DNA from: Allolobophora icterica
Lineage: Eukaryota > Annelida > Clitellata > Crassiclitellata > Lumbricidae
Length of the DNA: 64,000 nt
Reading direction: 5' to 3'
Assembly (NCBI GenBank): GCA_963556255.1
Contig: OY744608.1
Coordinates: 11,176,019 to 11,240,018 of the forward strand
Made by a program: the position numbers and the translations under genes. Below, piece by piece: positions 10,326 to 30,279 of this stretch. Position 1 is the first letter of the stretch. Every line of letters starts with the position of its first letter. The notes beneath the pieces were generated by a model. It did not search any database. It was not told the DNA's origin and saw nothing but the letters and a program-made list of their open reading frames with translations.

Positions 10326-13300
10326 TATCCATTGAATTTACTTAGAAACATGCCTAAATGGGGTGTTGTAACCTAAAGTAATTCAGTGGTTACATTCAGA
10401 AGGTCCAGAGTGGTGCAGTTGAACCTTTTCGACACCATGGGCCACCAAAACAATTATTCTTGAAGTAGAGGGCCGCACTAGTAAACTCAAAACAACGACT
10501 AAAATTTATTGAAAATTATTAACTGTGTTAAAATTGTTTATGGCAATAATTATGTAATAATCATAATGAATAATCGCATGGATGTATGGCAAGCTTTATA
10601 ATAGTTCAGCGCCAAAAGTATATCAGTAAACGTTCATTCACGTGTTAGTGAGATATTTGGCTTTGAATTCTGCTTGCATTTTTTATTTGCGGTTGGTATT
10701 CATTAGCTGTTGACCTCATTAGATTTACTAAATGTTCATCACTCTAAGAGTTTCGTTTATTGGACTTAATGTTGGTCGTTTAAGAAAATTAGTTTATAAT
10801 TATATTTAAAATTTAGTTATAATGGTTTGGAACTGACAACTGTAAAGTAATGTAACCTAGCCTTACAGAGGCCAGTGAGTATTCAGATAGGCCTATTAAA
10901 GTCTTATGATTCTTATAGCCGAATCTAGGTTGATGAATGGCATGCTTTAAATGAACACACTGACCGCGGAGAAATACCAGCAATAGCAATAGCCTGTCAT
11001 GGGCAGCCTCACCAAACAGCAGTATTGCTCATCAGCGCAAAAGCAGTCGAAGCACGCCGGACACATAAGCACGGCAGCAATTGTGTTGTTACTATGCTCT
11101 GCTAAGGAAAACGTTAGGTGATCTTTCTAGCCGTTAAAAGATAGCAGGCAAAGAAGAGATTCTTGGAAGGGTACCAGTGGATAGTTGATACAAACAGGCC
11201 CGACCAAAAATATAGCCTAGATGCACAGCAGAGACGTTGTGTCTATGGCATTAATTTTAAAGATCAGAATAAGGCTACATAACGCAGAGTTGCGAAGTAT
11301 TAATACGAGCAGGTGCCGTGATGATGGTGATGATAGCATAGTCATCTGCTAGGGAGCCCAATAAGACCAATCTACACTGACTGAGAGGTCTGCTGGTATG
11401 AGAATAGCCAGGCTAGCAACCAACCAGGAAGAAGTTCAGATGGTTATAATTATCAGAGCTGAGAGTTGAACATTCAGTCTAGAGGTAGCCGGTAATCGAG
11501 ATGAAACAACAGTGGCATCTCGACATGTCTAACATTCAGTAGACTTAAATCAGTCGTCCTAAGTAGATCTTAAAGATAGTTCGTGTAGTAAGCGATAATC
11601 ATCTAGCACTGTAGGTTGAACGTGCAATCGTTTGTAACTGAACTGTGTATTCGTCAAGAGACATTCGTCGATAATGTAAGAAAGCATTTCTACAGAAGAG
11701 TCTCTCATCTCATAATCCGAAGTGGCCCAATGTTACCTGCCTTCAGACAGGCACAGTAAGTCATGTAATAGACGTAGCCTACATGTAGGTGCCTCCAAGC
11801 GTCGTCAATATTTTGAAACTGTAAGTAAGTTTAATGCGTCGTGAGAACTGGATTTTGTGTTCACGTCGTCAAATGATAAGCCAAGTTACGAACGAATAGC
11901 TATGCAAGTAGGTCAGTGATTTTGTGTTTTACTTCACTTCACTTTTTTTTACACAAATCAAAATATTTAACGAGTTAAGGGCGTGTCAATAAAAATCAGA
12001 CGCGGGTCACATGTTGGACCGCACGTGCCCAGAGCGTTTCCATTGGTTATATTGGTACTTTCCGTGTCATGCTTTAGCAGAACATGGAAAGCACAAGCTT
12101 GTGTTCGTCGTAATGAGTCGTGAAAAACGACTGCTTTTCCTCAGGCCATTCTCATTAATCATTTTCATATAATCTGTTGCGCAAGTTGACATAATTGGAG
12201 GGATTCCACGGTCCAGCGCAGAAGCTTTGTTGTGGTTGGTTCATCCATCTGGAACCTGTTGTCGAGCAACCTGCAAAATAAGCTTCCTGGACTTTCTTTC
12301 TCTCTCCTTCTTACAAGCGCTTTAAAACTATTCCGTTTTCTAGTAATTTTTTAATGTCATTTCAAGCGTGCCTCTGATGAAGTTCTGTGGGAGTGGCGCT
12401 ACACAAATTTACGCTGGTAAATTAATATTGCAATTCACAGTTGTGAGGGTTCTTTCGTAATCCTGCCATCCTTACGAAAGTGGGAGTGAGACAGGAAACA
12501 CAGAACCTCACAGGTTATAATAAGAGAAAAGCAACGACTGTCGAATTGTCTTAAAACTCCATTTCTCTATCGCATTACCGTTCATAGTTCAAGACAGCAC
12601 TTCAAGTCGTTTCGAATAATAATGAAACGCTGGTCAAATTGACTCAAAGTAAAATGTTAGCTATGCTTAACATTCAACACCAACAAGACGCGACTCCTCC
12701 CTTCTTCATTATTTTTCTTTTATACCCTTTTTTCACAATCAGTTAACAAACCAGTTATATTCAGTCAACCGTGTCTAAAGTATGATCCACCCGATCTCCC
12801 TCTAAACCTCATAAGGCTTAGTCCACGTGCCAAATCCTTCCTTGTACCTAATAGCTACCTGTACCAAACCACACCTACATACAACACGGTGTAGAAAGTA
12901 ATTAGTACTGGTTTTCATAGAAATTTTCACTGCATCTCACCGATGATGTAACAGGATACACAATTATGCATACTTTGTTAGGTAATGCAGTGCCTTACGA
13001 GGTGGCATCATTATACTTATCTGTACATTGCTCCTGTGGTCATGAAGGTCATAATAACACCATCGGTCCAAGACATATGCCTACGAGTTTCTTACCACGC
13101 AAGTTAAGCTCGTTTTAAGGTGTTACTTTTTTGTTTCAGCACGTCTCTGACATTGCACTGATTTTCCTTAATTTATCCACATACTGAATAAATAGTTTTC
13201 CTGTGCGAAATCTGACTGAAAACCGCTAGACAATTATTATAGCCTAATAGACTCGTTAGTTTGGCTAATTTTTCAAGAAGTGGCGCTATATAAATGTTTT

Positions 13301-13440
13301 AATTACAATTACATGCGCACGGGGGTTTGACCAAAGATACGACCATATCCAGGTTCGTATTCTGCGCAACATGTAAACAGTTTCCTTGTAGAATAAATTT
13401 TCATAATCTCACAAAACTATAAGTGAATGCCATTCCTAAA
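10326..13440. other. Intergenic stretch without recognised genes
   Basis: Both strands were read. No exon of the inhibitor family, no RT or transposase motif and no convincing frame was found. A stretch near 10425-10480 (accttttcgacaccatgggc...gggccgcac) and one near 12000-12040 look like ends of an old hAT-type element, but no target duplication could be fixed. Confidence 0.5.
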
Positions 13441-13450
13441 TATAAAAGGT

Positions 13451-14363
13451 TCAGGGGGCTTTCACCTCCGGACGATTCACCTCTAGGGGTATTCACCTCC
13501 GGACGTTTCACCTCCGGACGTTTCACCTCCGGACGATTCACCTCTAGGGGCTTTCACCTCTAGGGGCTTTCACCTCTAGGGGCATTCACCTCTAGGGGCT
13601 TTCACCTCCAAATGTAAAATGAGACCTTTTGAAGAGATTTATTTACGCCGAAAACATAACAGACAACATACAAACTACCGGTACCTTACCTCGTTTAGAA
13701 GCGCCGTATTCCAACAAATCAGACATTCTGTCAGACGACAAGTTCACTTTTGAATGTCTGTTTCTCTTGTTGGATGCTTAAATACTGCACACCGTGGTAT
13801 TATATAATTACTTCTCGTTTAGAGCCTACAATTTAGAAATTGTTCCATATCTTCTTATCTAAATTCATTTCTTATGCGCCTACGGTTATTATGGTTAATT
13901 AGGGCATACAGTCACTGGCACGCGAATTGGTCTGTCCTGATCATCTGCCGTTATCAGGTTATTAGGTGTCTACTTAGCTAGGTTCTAGAAGCTTTCATTA
14001 TCTTCTTATCTCAATTCATTTCTTGTGTTCGAAATCTGCTTCATTAGTTGCATAGTTTGCATGTTGACACTAAGAAATCTACTTCATTGCTTAGTGATAA
14101 TTAGTTTCATAGTTTGTATGTTGTCTGTTATGTTTTCGGCGTAAATAACTTGCGTAAATAAATCTCTTCAAAAGGTCTCATTTTACATTTGGAGGTGAAA
14201 GCCCCTAGAGGTGAATGCCCCTAGAGGTGAAAGCCCCTAGAGGTGAAAGCCCCTAGAGGTGAAAGCCCCTAGAGGTGAATCGTCCGGAGGTGAAACGTCC
14301 GGAGGTGAAACGTCCGGAGGTGAATACCCCTAGAGGTGAATCGTCCGGAGGTGAAAGCCCCTG
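13451..14363. mobile_element. Fold-back element with tandem-motif terminal inverted repeats
   Basis: The left arm 13451-13677 and right arm 14110-14363 are inverted copies. The outer part of each arm (about 160-180 bp) is a head-to-tail array of two short motifs, ttcacctctaggggc (type 1) and ttcacctccggacg (type 2), about ten copies, mixed in order. The inner part (gagaccttttgaagag...acaacatacaaacta) is also inverted at the other end. The 430-bp loop has no coding potential. No transposase is present. Confidence 0.88.
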
Positions 14364-14719
14364 ATACCCTTGAAAACTCCGATAAATAAAATTCATTTCC
14401 GCAATTCCGCGCCTTATCAATGACTTCTGATTTATGGAATTACTTTTGACTTGTTGACTCAGTTTGAATAATGTTGCAATAATCTGTCACAAATGGTATG
14501 GGATAAGAGGCTACCGCAGCACTGGGAGGGGTTTTAAATACGTTATTGACGGTTACACCTTCAATGTAGTTTTGATCCACACGCTTGCGTGGCCCGTCCT
14601 TAGTGACTTTTCTGATGTTCGACGTTTTGTTCTGCATTGAAAGATCTTTGTCTATTCTAACCATCGGTAGTCTTAGGACGTTGAAACTCAACTGATGTGA
14701 GAGGAGAGAATGGATGGTG

Positions 14720-15365
14720 CTCAGTACCTTTCGCCAGTCATGCGACCTGGTAGGTGAAATGGCAGTCTTATGCAAGTCAGACAATGGGTGAGATAATAAG
14801 TGGTCTTAAAACTTTTGCCAGTCAACCGAAGTGGCCGGTGAGATGGTAGCCTTGGGATAGTGTGCCTGTCAACCGATGTGACAGGTGAGATATTATTGTT
14901 AGATATCTTTGCTAGTCAACCGCATTGCAGGTGAGACGGTGTTCTTAGGACTTTCCCAGTCAACCGACGTGGCAGGTGAGATCATTGGCGTAATTTGTAG
15001 GGGGGTACGAGGGGTACCCGTACTCACCACTTTTGGACTGTGGGTACCGTACCACCCACTGTTTTTGACTGAGGGGTAACGTACTCTCAACTTTTTAAAC
15101 AATGCAAACCAATATTTTATTATTGAGCATTTCCAGAGATCGCTGTCTCCGCCTTGCTTCTTGTATGTAAATATACTGTAATAAATTGGCATCCCCACTT
15201 TCTAGACCAAAGTTACGCCCCTGGGGGAGATGGCAGTCTTAGGACTCTTAGCCAGTCATTAGTCGTGGCAGGTGAGATGGTGGTCTTAAGACATTGCCAT
15301 TCAACCGACGTGGCAAGTGAGATGTCTTAGGACGAGGCCAGTCATACGACGTTGCAGCTCAGAGC
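14720..15365. repeat. Diverged minisatellite, about 55-65-bp unit
   Basis: About ten imperfect copies of a unit centred on ccagtcaaccgacgtggcag gtgagatggt, with gtcttaggac between. A MITE (14983-15223) interrupts the array. Confidence 0.8.
14983..15223. mobile_element. hAT-type MITE inside the minisatellite
   Basis: It starts CATTGGCGTAATTTG and ends GTTACGCCCCTG. Flanking 8-mers ggtgagat (14975-14982) and ggggagat (15224-15231) agree at 7 of 8 positions and correspond to the repeat-unit sequence it was inserted into. Confidence 0.78.
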
Positions 15366-16009
15366 CCAGATGAAGACGATGCACCTACATGTAATTACTT
15401 CTGAGAAATCAGAAGCGATGATGTCGTATGACACGGTGGTCTATTGTTTAGAGCTCTCGCCTCGTGACCTGAACATTGGCATAATGATTAGCGGCGTTGA
15501 AGAGGGTCATCCAGATGTTGAGACTTGTTACTAAAAACCTTTCCAACGCCTTAACTTTATGATTATTTCGTAACCTTCTGCAGGCATTCAGAACAGCGAG
15601 AGTCTTTCTGAAAAGAAACCTGGCGCGTTTTCAGTTAATACACTTTTCAGTTACTGATTAAAAACAGCTAATTCGAGAAGGGGTATTTGAAGGAGTAAGT
15701 GAGCGAGGGAGTGAGCAAATGACTGACTGATTGAGCGCTAAGAACAAATCTAGCGTCATTTGACGGATTCCTTCTAAGCAGCCTCGAACTGAAAATCGTA
15801 TGATTATAGATTAAGCGCCATTTTTCGCATTGTATAATCGATTGTCTTCAAGTGATACCCAATCTCTGTATCAATGAACTTTCAACTACGCAAAAGTGTT
15901 ACGCACCCCTACCTTCAAAACCCGGAACCTGTGTCGTCTCTAAAGGCAGGGAAGCTTCGTGCTGTCGTGGGACTACAGGCGAAGAAGAGATTTAACTATC
16001 TGCCCTGCC

Positions 16010-17325
16010 CAGGGCCGGATTAACCACTCGGGGGGCCCCATGTTAATTACACACGGGGGGCCCCTTGTCGTATTGAGCATGGAATGATGGGGATGCCGTA
16101 AAGACAGGGTCAATGCTGTATGCCATGTTGCTCAAGTTAGTAGTCAATGCACATAACGCAACTGTAACGCTTTGCATAATTTGCGACTATCTAAGGTCGT
16201 TTCAAATGTTATTTTTACAGTTGGCCTATATCATAACATGCAATTAACTTAAAATTATAATCAAAATTCGAATCAGTTCTCTTCATTTTGAACAGCTCAG
16301 AAGCATTTGCGACTTTTAGCACACCAATTTCAACACAAAGAAGTTCCAATGTATAGTTAGACGTTTTCGAGTCATAGAAGTTTGCAGTTTGTTCTTAACA
16401 AGTTCCATCTTACTTCAATAGCGTTCACCTGAACAGTTTGAGATCATCAATGACATGAACACACGCAGAGTGATAGAAACAGACATGGGAGTCCAAGGAA
16501 TGTTTGGGGGGCAAAATTTTTCTAGAGGGGAAAAATGTTTTGAGTGGGGGCAAAGGACGTTTTGCATAACTATTCACGAACACAGAAAACGTGACAACTT
16601 CAAAAATCCAGGAGGCAAAGGCCCTCTGGATGCCTATGGAAACAGAGATTGTTTCCAGAAGGTTCTTGGTATGCAGTAGCATAGCTAAAGCAGCAGGAGT
16701 GACACAATTAATCTCTTAATTTAAAAAAATCAGCTAGTGAAACCATTTCGTCAGGAAATGTGTCAGGCTACAAATCTCCTGTGTATGTCGCGATCAGCCT
16801 GCTGGAAAATTCTTAAATCTTGCCAGGCTCTAATCTATCAAAAGCTGTTACAACTTGGAATACCTAACGATTCAACTTCACTGTTATAAAAGTGAATTCT
16901 CTGCCTCGGAGGCGTCAACAACTTGTCTACAATAATTAAATAAGTTTCAGCACAAAACTTGTCTCTACCTTGCAAGATGAGCTCGCCGCTATGTGTATGC
17001 CAGGAAAAAATCGCGTCATAATAGAAACAAAAGTAATGTCAGCATTATAGATTATTATATTGATTGAAAGAAGTCGAGTCAAAGAAAAGTATGTACACAG
17101 CAGGTGGTTGCACGGCTGACATTTCAAATTTGCAATTTGCTTAGTCAAAAGCTTGCTTAAACTGAAACTAGTAAACCTAAGCTTCTCTTGTGAACAAAAA
17201 ATTATTTGGTATCATAAATTCTGTGTTTGTCCTTCAGTATTAATTCCGACTCTAGTCGGGGGCCCCCCTGTAAGCGGGGGGCCCCCTGCTAAAGTATATT
17301 GAGCATACTGGTTAATCCGGCCCTG
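16010..17325. mobile_element. Non-autonomous hAT element, 1.3 kb
   Basis: TIRs CAGGGCCGGATTAACCA (16010) and TGGTTAATCCGGCCCTG (to 17325), flanked by a perfect 8-bp duplication gccctgcc (16002-16009, 17326-17333). Each subterminal region carries gggggcccc runs in inverted orientation. The duplicated segment after gene B lacks it (near 32695), giving an empty site. I see no transposase frame in the interior. Confidence 0.93.
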
Positions 17326-17782
17326 GCCCTGCCGGGAACAAGCTATACATGAAGGGTAGGCCACATTCCCCGCCAGCCTTACAATGGTTGGGCCGTGGTT
17401 TACCGGGATGTACCAGGACTTCCGGAGGGTGCAATACGTCCCCTCGGAAGTACCTTTTTGACAATGACCGAGTGTGTACATATGTCCGCGACTGTCGGAT
17501 GGAAATGGAGTCATAGCTGCGCTATAACAAGACTTCGATTGTATACGACAGTCTTCCTACTAAGCTACAGTCTTCCTACTCCAGCTAGATAGGGGCGTTT
17601 CATAAATCTAGAGTGGCGTTCTATGGATTCAGCCTTACATTATCTAGATTCCGGCTGACATCCAGCAATCCTGTCCAGTCGCTATATGGTTTCATCTAGG
17701 GCCAACCTACCCTTAGATTAGCGCGAGATGCGTGGCTCGTACACTAACTACGGCTTAAGATGTAGCAAAAGACACAGGCATA

Positions 17783-17974
<192 letters not shown>

Positions 17975-18137
17975 TATTATAATCCGAGAATTCATGTCTA
18001 GGTTCTGTTCACTCTCAAAACGAGTTTCCCGCCGCTACCTCCGTTAAGAAGGCGATGTATAAAGACGGGTTTGTTGTTCTTTGGCTCCGGGCAGCTGTGA
18101 CATAGCGCCTTGGAAGGCCACTGCGTTGAAGCGCTGC

Positions 18138-18159
18138 ATTATTATTATTATTATTATTA

Positions 18160-18240
<81 letters not shown>

Positions 18241-18270
18241 CATTAATATTATTATTATTATAATAATTTT
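18138..18270. repeat. (ATT)n microsatellite, about 130 bp
   Basis: The sequence before it (cttggaaggccactgcgttgaagcg) reads on the minus strand as the end of the LINE ORF seen at 36576-36782 (IQRFNAVAYQGTM). This array therefore also adjoins a LINE 3' end. Confidence 0.95.
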
Positions 18271-18389
18271 CTTTTTCTTTATTATTTCAAACCGACAAAC
18301 GCAGTAAGATTATATTGAGACATGACAGTACAATTATCAATATCTTAACTAAACACACGTTATGGCAGCCATGCAAGGCGCCAGTCCGA

Positions 18390-18458
18390 GGGGATTGCCG
18401 GAATCGAACCGCGTACTGCTGCTCTCCTGGACATGAGTGTTACCATTACTCTATCCCC
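18390..18458 (-). repeat. tRNA-derived SINE head
   Basis: On the minus strand: GGGGATAGAGTAATGGTAAC as acceptor/A-box-like start, a B-box GGTTCGATTCC, and an ending AATCCCC that pairs with GGGGAT. It is 69 nt, shorter than a tRNA, with a poor T stem and no clear anticodon stem. I read it as a SINE or tRNA pseudogene rather than a working tRNA. Confidence 0.6.
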
Positions 18459-18969
18459 TCCCCTGAAAATATTAAAGAAACTAAATACTACAATTCAAGA
18501 TACAATTGAAATAACCACAAATATCGACTCTATCCTCATCTGTTAAAAGCCTTTTTTGCAACTGATACTATATTTGGAGTAAAGTAGGAGTTCTAAGTTC
18601 ACTCCCTGTTAACCCTGAAATTTTCCAAAGTTGGACTTTGAGATCGACGCTTCCGATATCGGAGCCAAAAGACTTCGGTTTCGAAACTGATGCTATAAAC
18701 GAAAAAACCAATATCGCAACCACACAGAAAACAATGTAAAGACAGCTTTTGTCTCCGACCGATAGAACTGACTCCGCGAGAAGATGGCTCACCGCTACAA
18801 TAACTCCACGATAAGACAGCTTCATGAAGTTGCCCGATCGAGTATACATATTTCGAGAGACTAGCTTTCTAATCGTTCGATAAATCCGTTCGATAGCTAC
18901 GACAATCCATGCAGAGATGAATTATATAGCACCATCTTTTTTTGACAACGTTATATGACAAATTACTAC

Positions 18970-19175
18970 ACTTTGAATTCAATCAGTGAAATGCAAATGA
19001 GCTCCTATCGTGTTAAGTTCGCATTTAATGCATTTCTATTGTCAGTGGGTTCATCATCATTCATCATCGCATTTGAAACGTAGACTTCCATCGAAATCTA
19101 TCGATAGCTATAGGCTGCTACGCGACTGAACATAATATCCGACGGCCATCAAACGCTATAAATTTTTCTCGTACA
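18970..19175 (+). promoter_or_regulatory. Distal copy of the inhibitor promoter module, gene B
   Basis: The module contains ATGCAAAT (octamer-like), gcatttaatgcatttct, atctatcgatagct, gacggccatcaaacgc and TATAAA (19157-19162). The same order precedes the signal-peptide exons. No signal-peptide exon follows this copy, so it is either a decoy, an alternative promoter, or a remnant. Confidence 0.55.
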
Positions 19176-19394
19176 AACTCCTTAACCATGCTCGGTCTGC
19201 TGCGTGACCGTCCTGTAGAATGTTCCAAACCTTGAAACTGGCAACTTACATGTAGTCTCTTCTTGTTACTACTGCAATTCACCAGAACCAATGCTAGAAA
19301 CTTCTGCATAATGAAGACGAGACAGTTTTATCAAAATGTAGGCCTATTGCATATATTATTTTCTTTGAAAAATCATATGCGACACACTGTAGGC

Positions 19395-19640
19395 CTATTC
19401 AATCGTAGAAAATGCGAATGAACTTCTATCGTGCGTAGATCGCGTTTAATGCATTTCTAGGGTCAGTGGGTCCAGATAAGTATATGTTACATTTTTCATG
19501 TCACCTGAAACGTATACCCATTTCGATTTTCAATAGATTAAAGAGCTTAATATTTATGAATCAATCGATTGCTAGTCTACTACGCCATTATTCACATAAT
19601 TTCCGACGGCCATCAAGCGCTATAAGTTCTGCGGAGGGCT
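19395..19640 (+). promoter_or_regulatory. Proximal promoter of gene B
   Basis: The same module as in C, D and E, with gacggccatcaagcgc then TATAAG (19621-19626) 49 nt before the ATG. The TATA hexamer is one base off consensus. Spacing suggests a transcription start near the conserved agtccgacagacag run (about 19645-19660) and a very short 5' UTR. Confidence 0.6.
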
Positions 19641-19674
19641 CTGAAGTCCGACAGACAGATCTGCGGAAGTCGAA

Positions 19675-26799
<7,125 letters not shown>

Positions 26800-27299
26800 A
26801 GAAATTCATAACAGAAGAAAGAACCCGTCCTGCAATTACAAAATTAAATCCGACATCGTTCCATAAAATCGTATTCGGAACCCACTTCTAAATGTTTAAA
26901 TGACTTTCTTTTCTCATAAATTAAACATTCAGCAACTTGGAACTCTTGAAATTTTGCTTCCACTGTCACGTTCTGGAAAGTAGTACGGCAAATTAGAGGG
27001 TCGAAGCTTTTGTTTATTGCGTCCAGAAAAACAAAGTACAAGTCATGACAAAAAACATATCAATCACTGCGCAACAGGAAGCCAGGAAAAAGCTAAAAGC
27101 TTATACCACTCTGACCCCTAGTACCTGATTCACATTTCAGTCAACGTTTAGAGTGTCACACAGATCTAAGCTAAGTTATGCTGATGAGATGCAGTTGCGA
27201 CCAAACAGTTTTGACAGTATACCTTAGTCAAATAATTATCAAAGTCAAGAAACAGAGTAATCAGAACCGAAGTACACAAACAAAGGCAATTTTATGATG

Positions 27300-28110
27300 A
27301 AAAGAAAATTATCTCAAAATATGACAAAACATGACAGATTATGCAAAATGAATATGAAAAACGAAAAAAATGAAAAATGAAAAATGAGATAATTTAATAT
27401 AATATAGAAGTAACACAAGAGGAAAGAAGAGAAAATCGAACAAAAGAGAGGTCTATTAATAATAATGTTACTATAACTAAGGCAAATAGATATCCTAATA
27501 AAAACAAAACATTCATTCATTCATTAGGGAGAGACCTGCAATTTCCAACAAGGTTATATTTCATTATATTTTAATAAGTAGCCTATTTTCAGTTCTCTTT
27601 TAAGCGCAGAAAGAAATTTCTCTTCTTTAAGTTTAACCGGTAAAAAATTCCACAAGCGAGGACCCAGAACTTGGAGGTTGCCCGCTCTGCTTACTGTGCG
27701 TGCATAAGGAACAGCAAAGTTGGTTGAGCACCGCGTGTTGTGAGTGTGGGTTTGGTCAACTGTGGTAAAGTAATTAGAAAATTTTTTTGGTTACATATTA
27801 TGTACAAACTTGAACATAAGTATAAGTTTAGATATATGAGACAAGTCATAAATTTTTATTATGCCTAAAGTGCAGAATATGGGGTTGGAGTGAGATAAAT
27901 AAGGAGAGTGGGTAATAATTTTAACAGCAGCCTTCTGGTTCTTCAATATACGGTCTAGATTGCCGTTTCTATGTGGCAACGACCAGATAGAGCAGCAGTA
28001 TGTCATGTATGGTTCAAAAAGAGTGTGGTATAGTAGCTTAAGTGTATCTACGCTAACCCTACGGAGTATGCCCACTATTTTAGATAATTTATTCACTACC
28101 ATATCAACAC
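27300..28110 (-). mobile_element. Jockey-like LINE fragment, ORF2 C-terminus
   Basis: Minus strand encodes NKLSKIVGILRRVS, LLYHTLFEPYMTYCCSIW, LKNQKAAVKIITHSPY, then, after a frame break, a C-terminal stretch near 27600-27720. This is the typical region downstream of the RT catalytic core. The YxDD core itself is not included. A/T-rich 3' sequence follows to about 27300. Confidence 0.82.
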
Positions 28111-28489
28111 CTTAGTGGCAGGTCAGAACCTAGATAAAGACGACACTGTCTTTGTATTTCGGTTTCTGAGAAAGACGGTATGGATACTTCTCGGCAAATG
28201 GTTCGTGTGTGCAAGCCATAGACGTTCCCTTCCTGTATTCCCTCTATTAGTCCGTTGGCTTATGTCACAAAAATGACGGGAAGAAAAATTTTGGGTAGAA
28301 TCTTGGCAATGATGTTTAAATTAAAGATATGATAGTTCTGGGGCAGAAAAATGCTGTTGCCAATATTATTTTTCTTTCATGGTTTACGCCCCCTAGCGGA
28401 CGTTTTAGCATGACGTCATATCTCCACCTTAAAAACTGCCAATTGGTCAGTCAGCTTGGTGTAAAAATTGCTCACTTGATGATGGAAGC

Positions 28490-29460
28490 ATGAAATTTGG
28501 CACATTGAAACAACATACGATGAAGAAACATTTTAGCTATAGGGCCACCGCAGATTTGCCTTCTGGTCTCAGTGGCAGCCATTTTCCAAAACGGCCGACC
28601 GAAAATAGAGATTTTTCAACATCTCAGCTTCTAGTTCACTTAGAATCGTAATCTTGGTGTCTAAACATACATATTTAGGGGCAAGGATTTCAATAGAACT
28701 AATTGTAATCACCTACCTACAAGAGAAAAGCTAATTGTGGCAGCCATCTTGAAGTTAAGGTGACCTGAAACTGGCAATCCGATGCAAAATATGAACCAGT
28801 TGCTCATAAACTGATAGAAGCATTAATTTTGGTACATAGTCTGAACATGACCTAAGGGAATTTTGTAGCTGTAGGGCCATCGCAGATTTGCCTTCTGGCT
28901 TCAGTGGCAGCCATTTTCCAAAATGGCCGACCGAAAATATAGATTTTTCAATATCTCAGCTTCTAGTTCACTTAGAATCGTTATCTTGGTGTCTAAACAT
29001 ACATATTTATGGGCAAGGATTTCAATAGAACTAATTGCAATCGTTACCTATAATAGGAAAGCAAATTGGGGTAAGGTGACCTGAAAGGTAGTCAGGTGCA
29101 ATATATGAACCAAATGCTCATTTACTGATAGAAGCATGAAATGTGGTACATTGTATGAACATGTCCTAAGGGAATTTTGTAGCTATAGGGCCATCGCAGA
29201 TTTGCCTTCTGGCCTCGCTGGCAGCCATTTTCCAAAATGACCGACCACAAATAAAGATTTTTCAACTATGTCAGCTTCTAGTTCACTTCGAATCGTGACC
29301 TTGATGTCTAAATATAGTATTTATGGGCAAGGTTTCCCATAGAACTAATTGCAATTACTTACCTACAAGAGAAAAACTAATTGTGGTAGCCATCTTGAAG
29401 TTAAGGTGACCTTAAAGTTATGATTATAATTTTCGTTGTTAAGCAAATAGTAAGCCAAAT
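28490..29460. repeat. Left-arm tandem array, about 330-bp unit, 3 copies
   Basis: Recurring gatttgccttctgg...tcagcttctagttcacttag blocks near 28550, 28885 and 29205. The inverted counterparts in the right arm lie near 31060, 31430 and 31740. Confidence 0.85.
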
Positions 29461-29745
29461 TTGGGCAAGGATTGCTAGAGAACTAACCATTTTTGAAACT
29501 TGTTGCTGTGTTCATGTTCATGTGGAAATAAACAACTTATGGTGTATCAGCAATTCAGCATGTTACTAATGTTCTCGTAAATGTACATTGAACAAAATAT
29601 TACAGCTAGTCCACATTTTGGAACCAGAGTCCAGACAAAGTACTACTCACAGAGTTATATAGCATCGTTCACGTCATTCACGGTCACATAGGCCTGTACA
29701 CAGACAGAGACCACCACACTGTCTAGCAGCTATCACACATTTGCG

Positions 29746-30279
29746 CTATGCCCTACAGCCCTTCTCGCAGTCACATCTGAGCAGTTCTTTCGAGAAGCTC
29801 AAATGGCAAATGTTGTCCACTTCACTTCCCAGCCTCCTTCGATCGTTGACAGCCTCCCCCTTCCACCAGGACATGGTAGCTTTGGAGCAGCTGGGAACAT
29901 CTGTGCCCAGACATGATCTGCCTTTTAGGGAGCGCTCTTGGTGTGTTCCACAAGTGTATCTTGAGTTGGTGAAGGCCATCCACTGATCTGCCTTTCTGTG
30001 AGAACAGCTGTTTCCGTACCTCACTCACCTTCTCCTCACTGCTCGCACGGTCATAGAGAAGAACTGCAAGCGCTCCAGTACATCGAGCTGATCATCAACA
30101 GAGTTGGGTGTTGATGCTAAGGTGCAGAAGGCTGGGGTAACGTAGTTGAATATCTTCCAAATGTCCCGCACAGTCCTTTTCCACGGCCAGCAAAGAATGA
30201 TAAGTACTGTGTCACATCCGCTAAATTCGGGTAGGAAAGGCAAGGCTACGCACTTCTCTGGGCCAAGGGCACGTGCCAT
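29746..30279 (-). pseudogene. Transposon-borne protein remnant with GCDT motif and Cys-rich end
   Basis: Minus strand, two frameshifts. The first piece (30279-30025) reads ALGPEKCVALPFLPEFSGCD then TVLIILCWPWKRTVRDIW and VTPAFCTLASTPN. The second (30028-29822) starts SEVRKQLFSQKGRSVDGLHQ. The third ends SFSKELLRCDCEKGCRA. From memory of the family, this order belongs to an uncharacterised mobile-element protein common in invertebrates. The GCDT...GKGKK-type motif loosely recalls the GCDY motif of FEN/XPG nucleases, but that link is a guess. The second half lies in the left arm and has an inverted partner in the right arm. Confidence 0.65.

Noticed and set aside
13451..14363. Short regularly repeated motifs resembling a CRISPR array
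   Set aside because: Motifs are head-to-tail without unique spacers, inverted at the other end, and in a eukaryotic genome; a fold-back element explains them.
14440..14784. 114-codon minus frame before the minisatellite
   Set aside because: No motif, no splice or promoter context; runs into minisatellite units.
18390..18458. Functional tRNA gene on the minus strand
   Set aside because: 69 nt, mismatched T stem, no credible anticodon arm; fits a SINE head.
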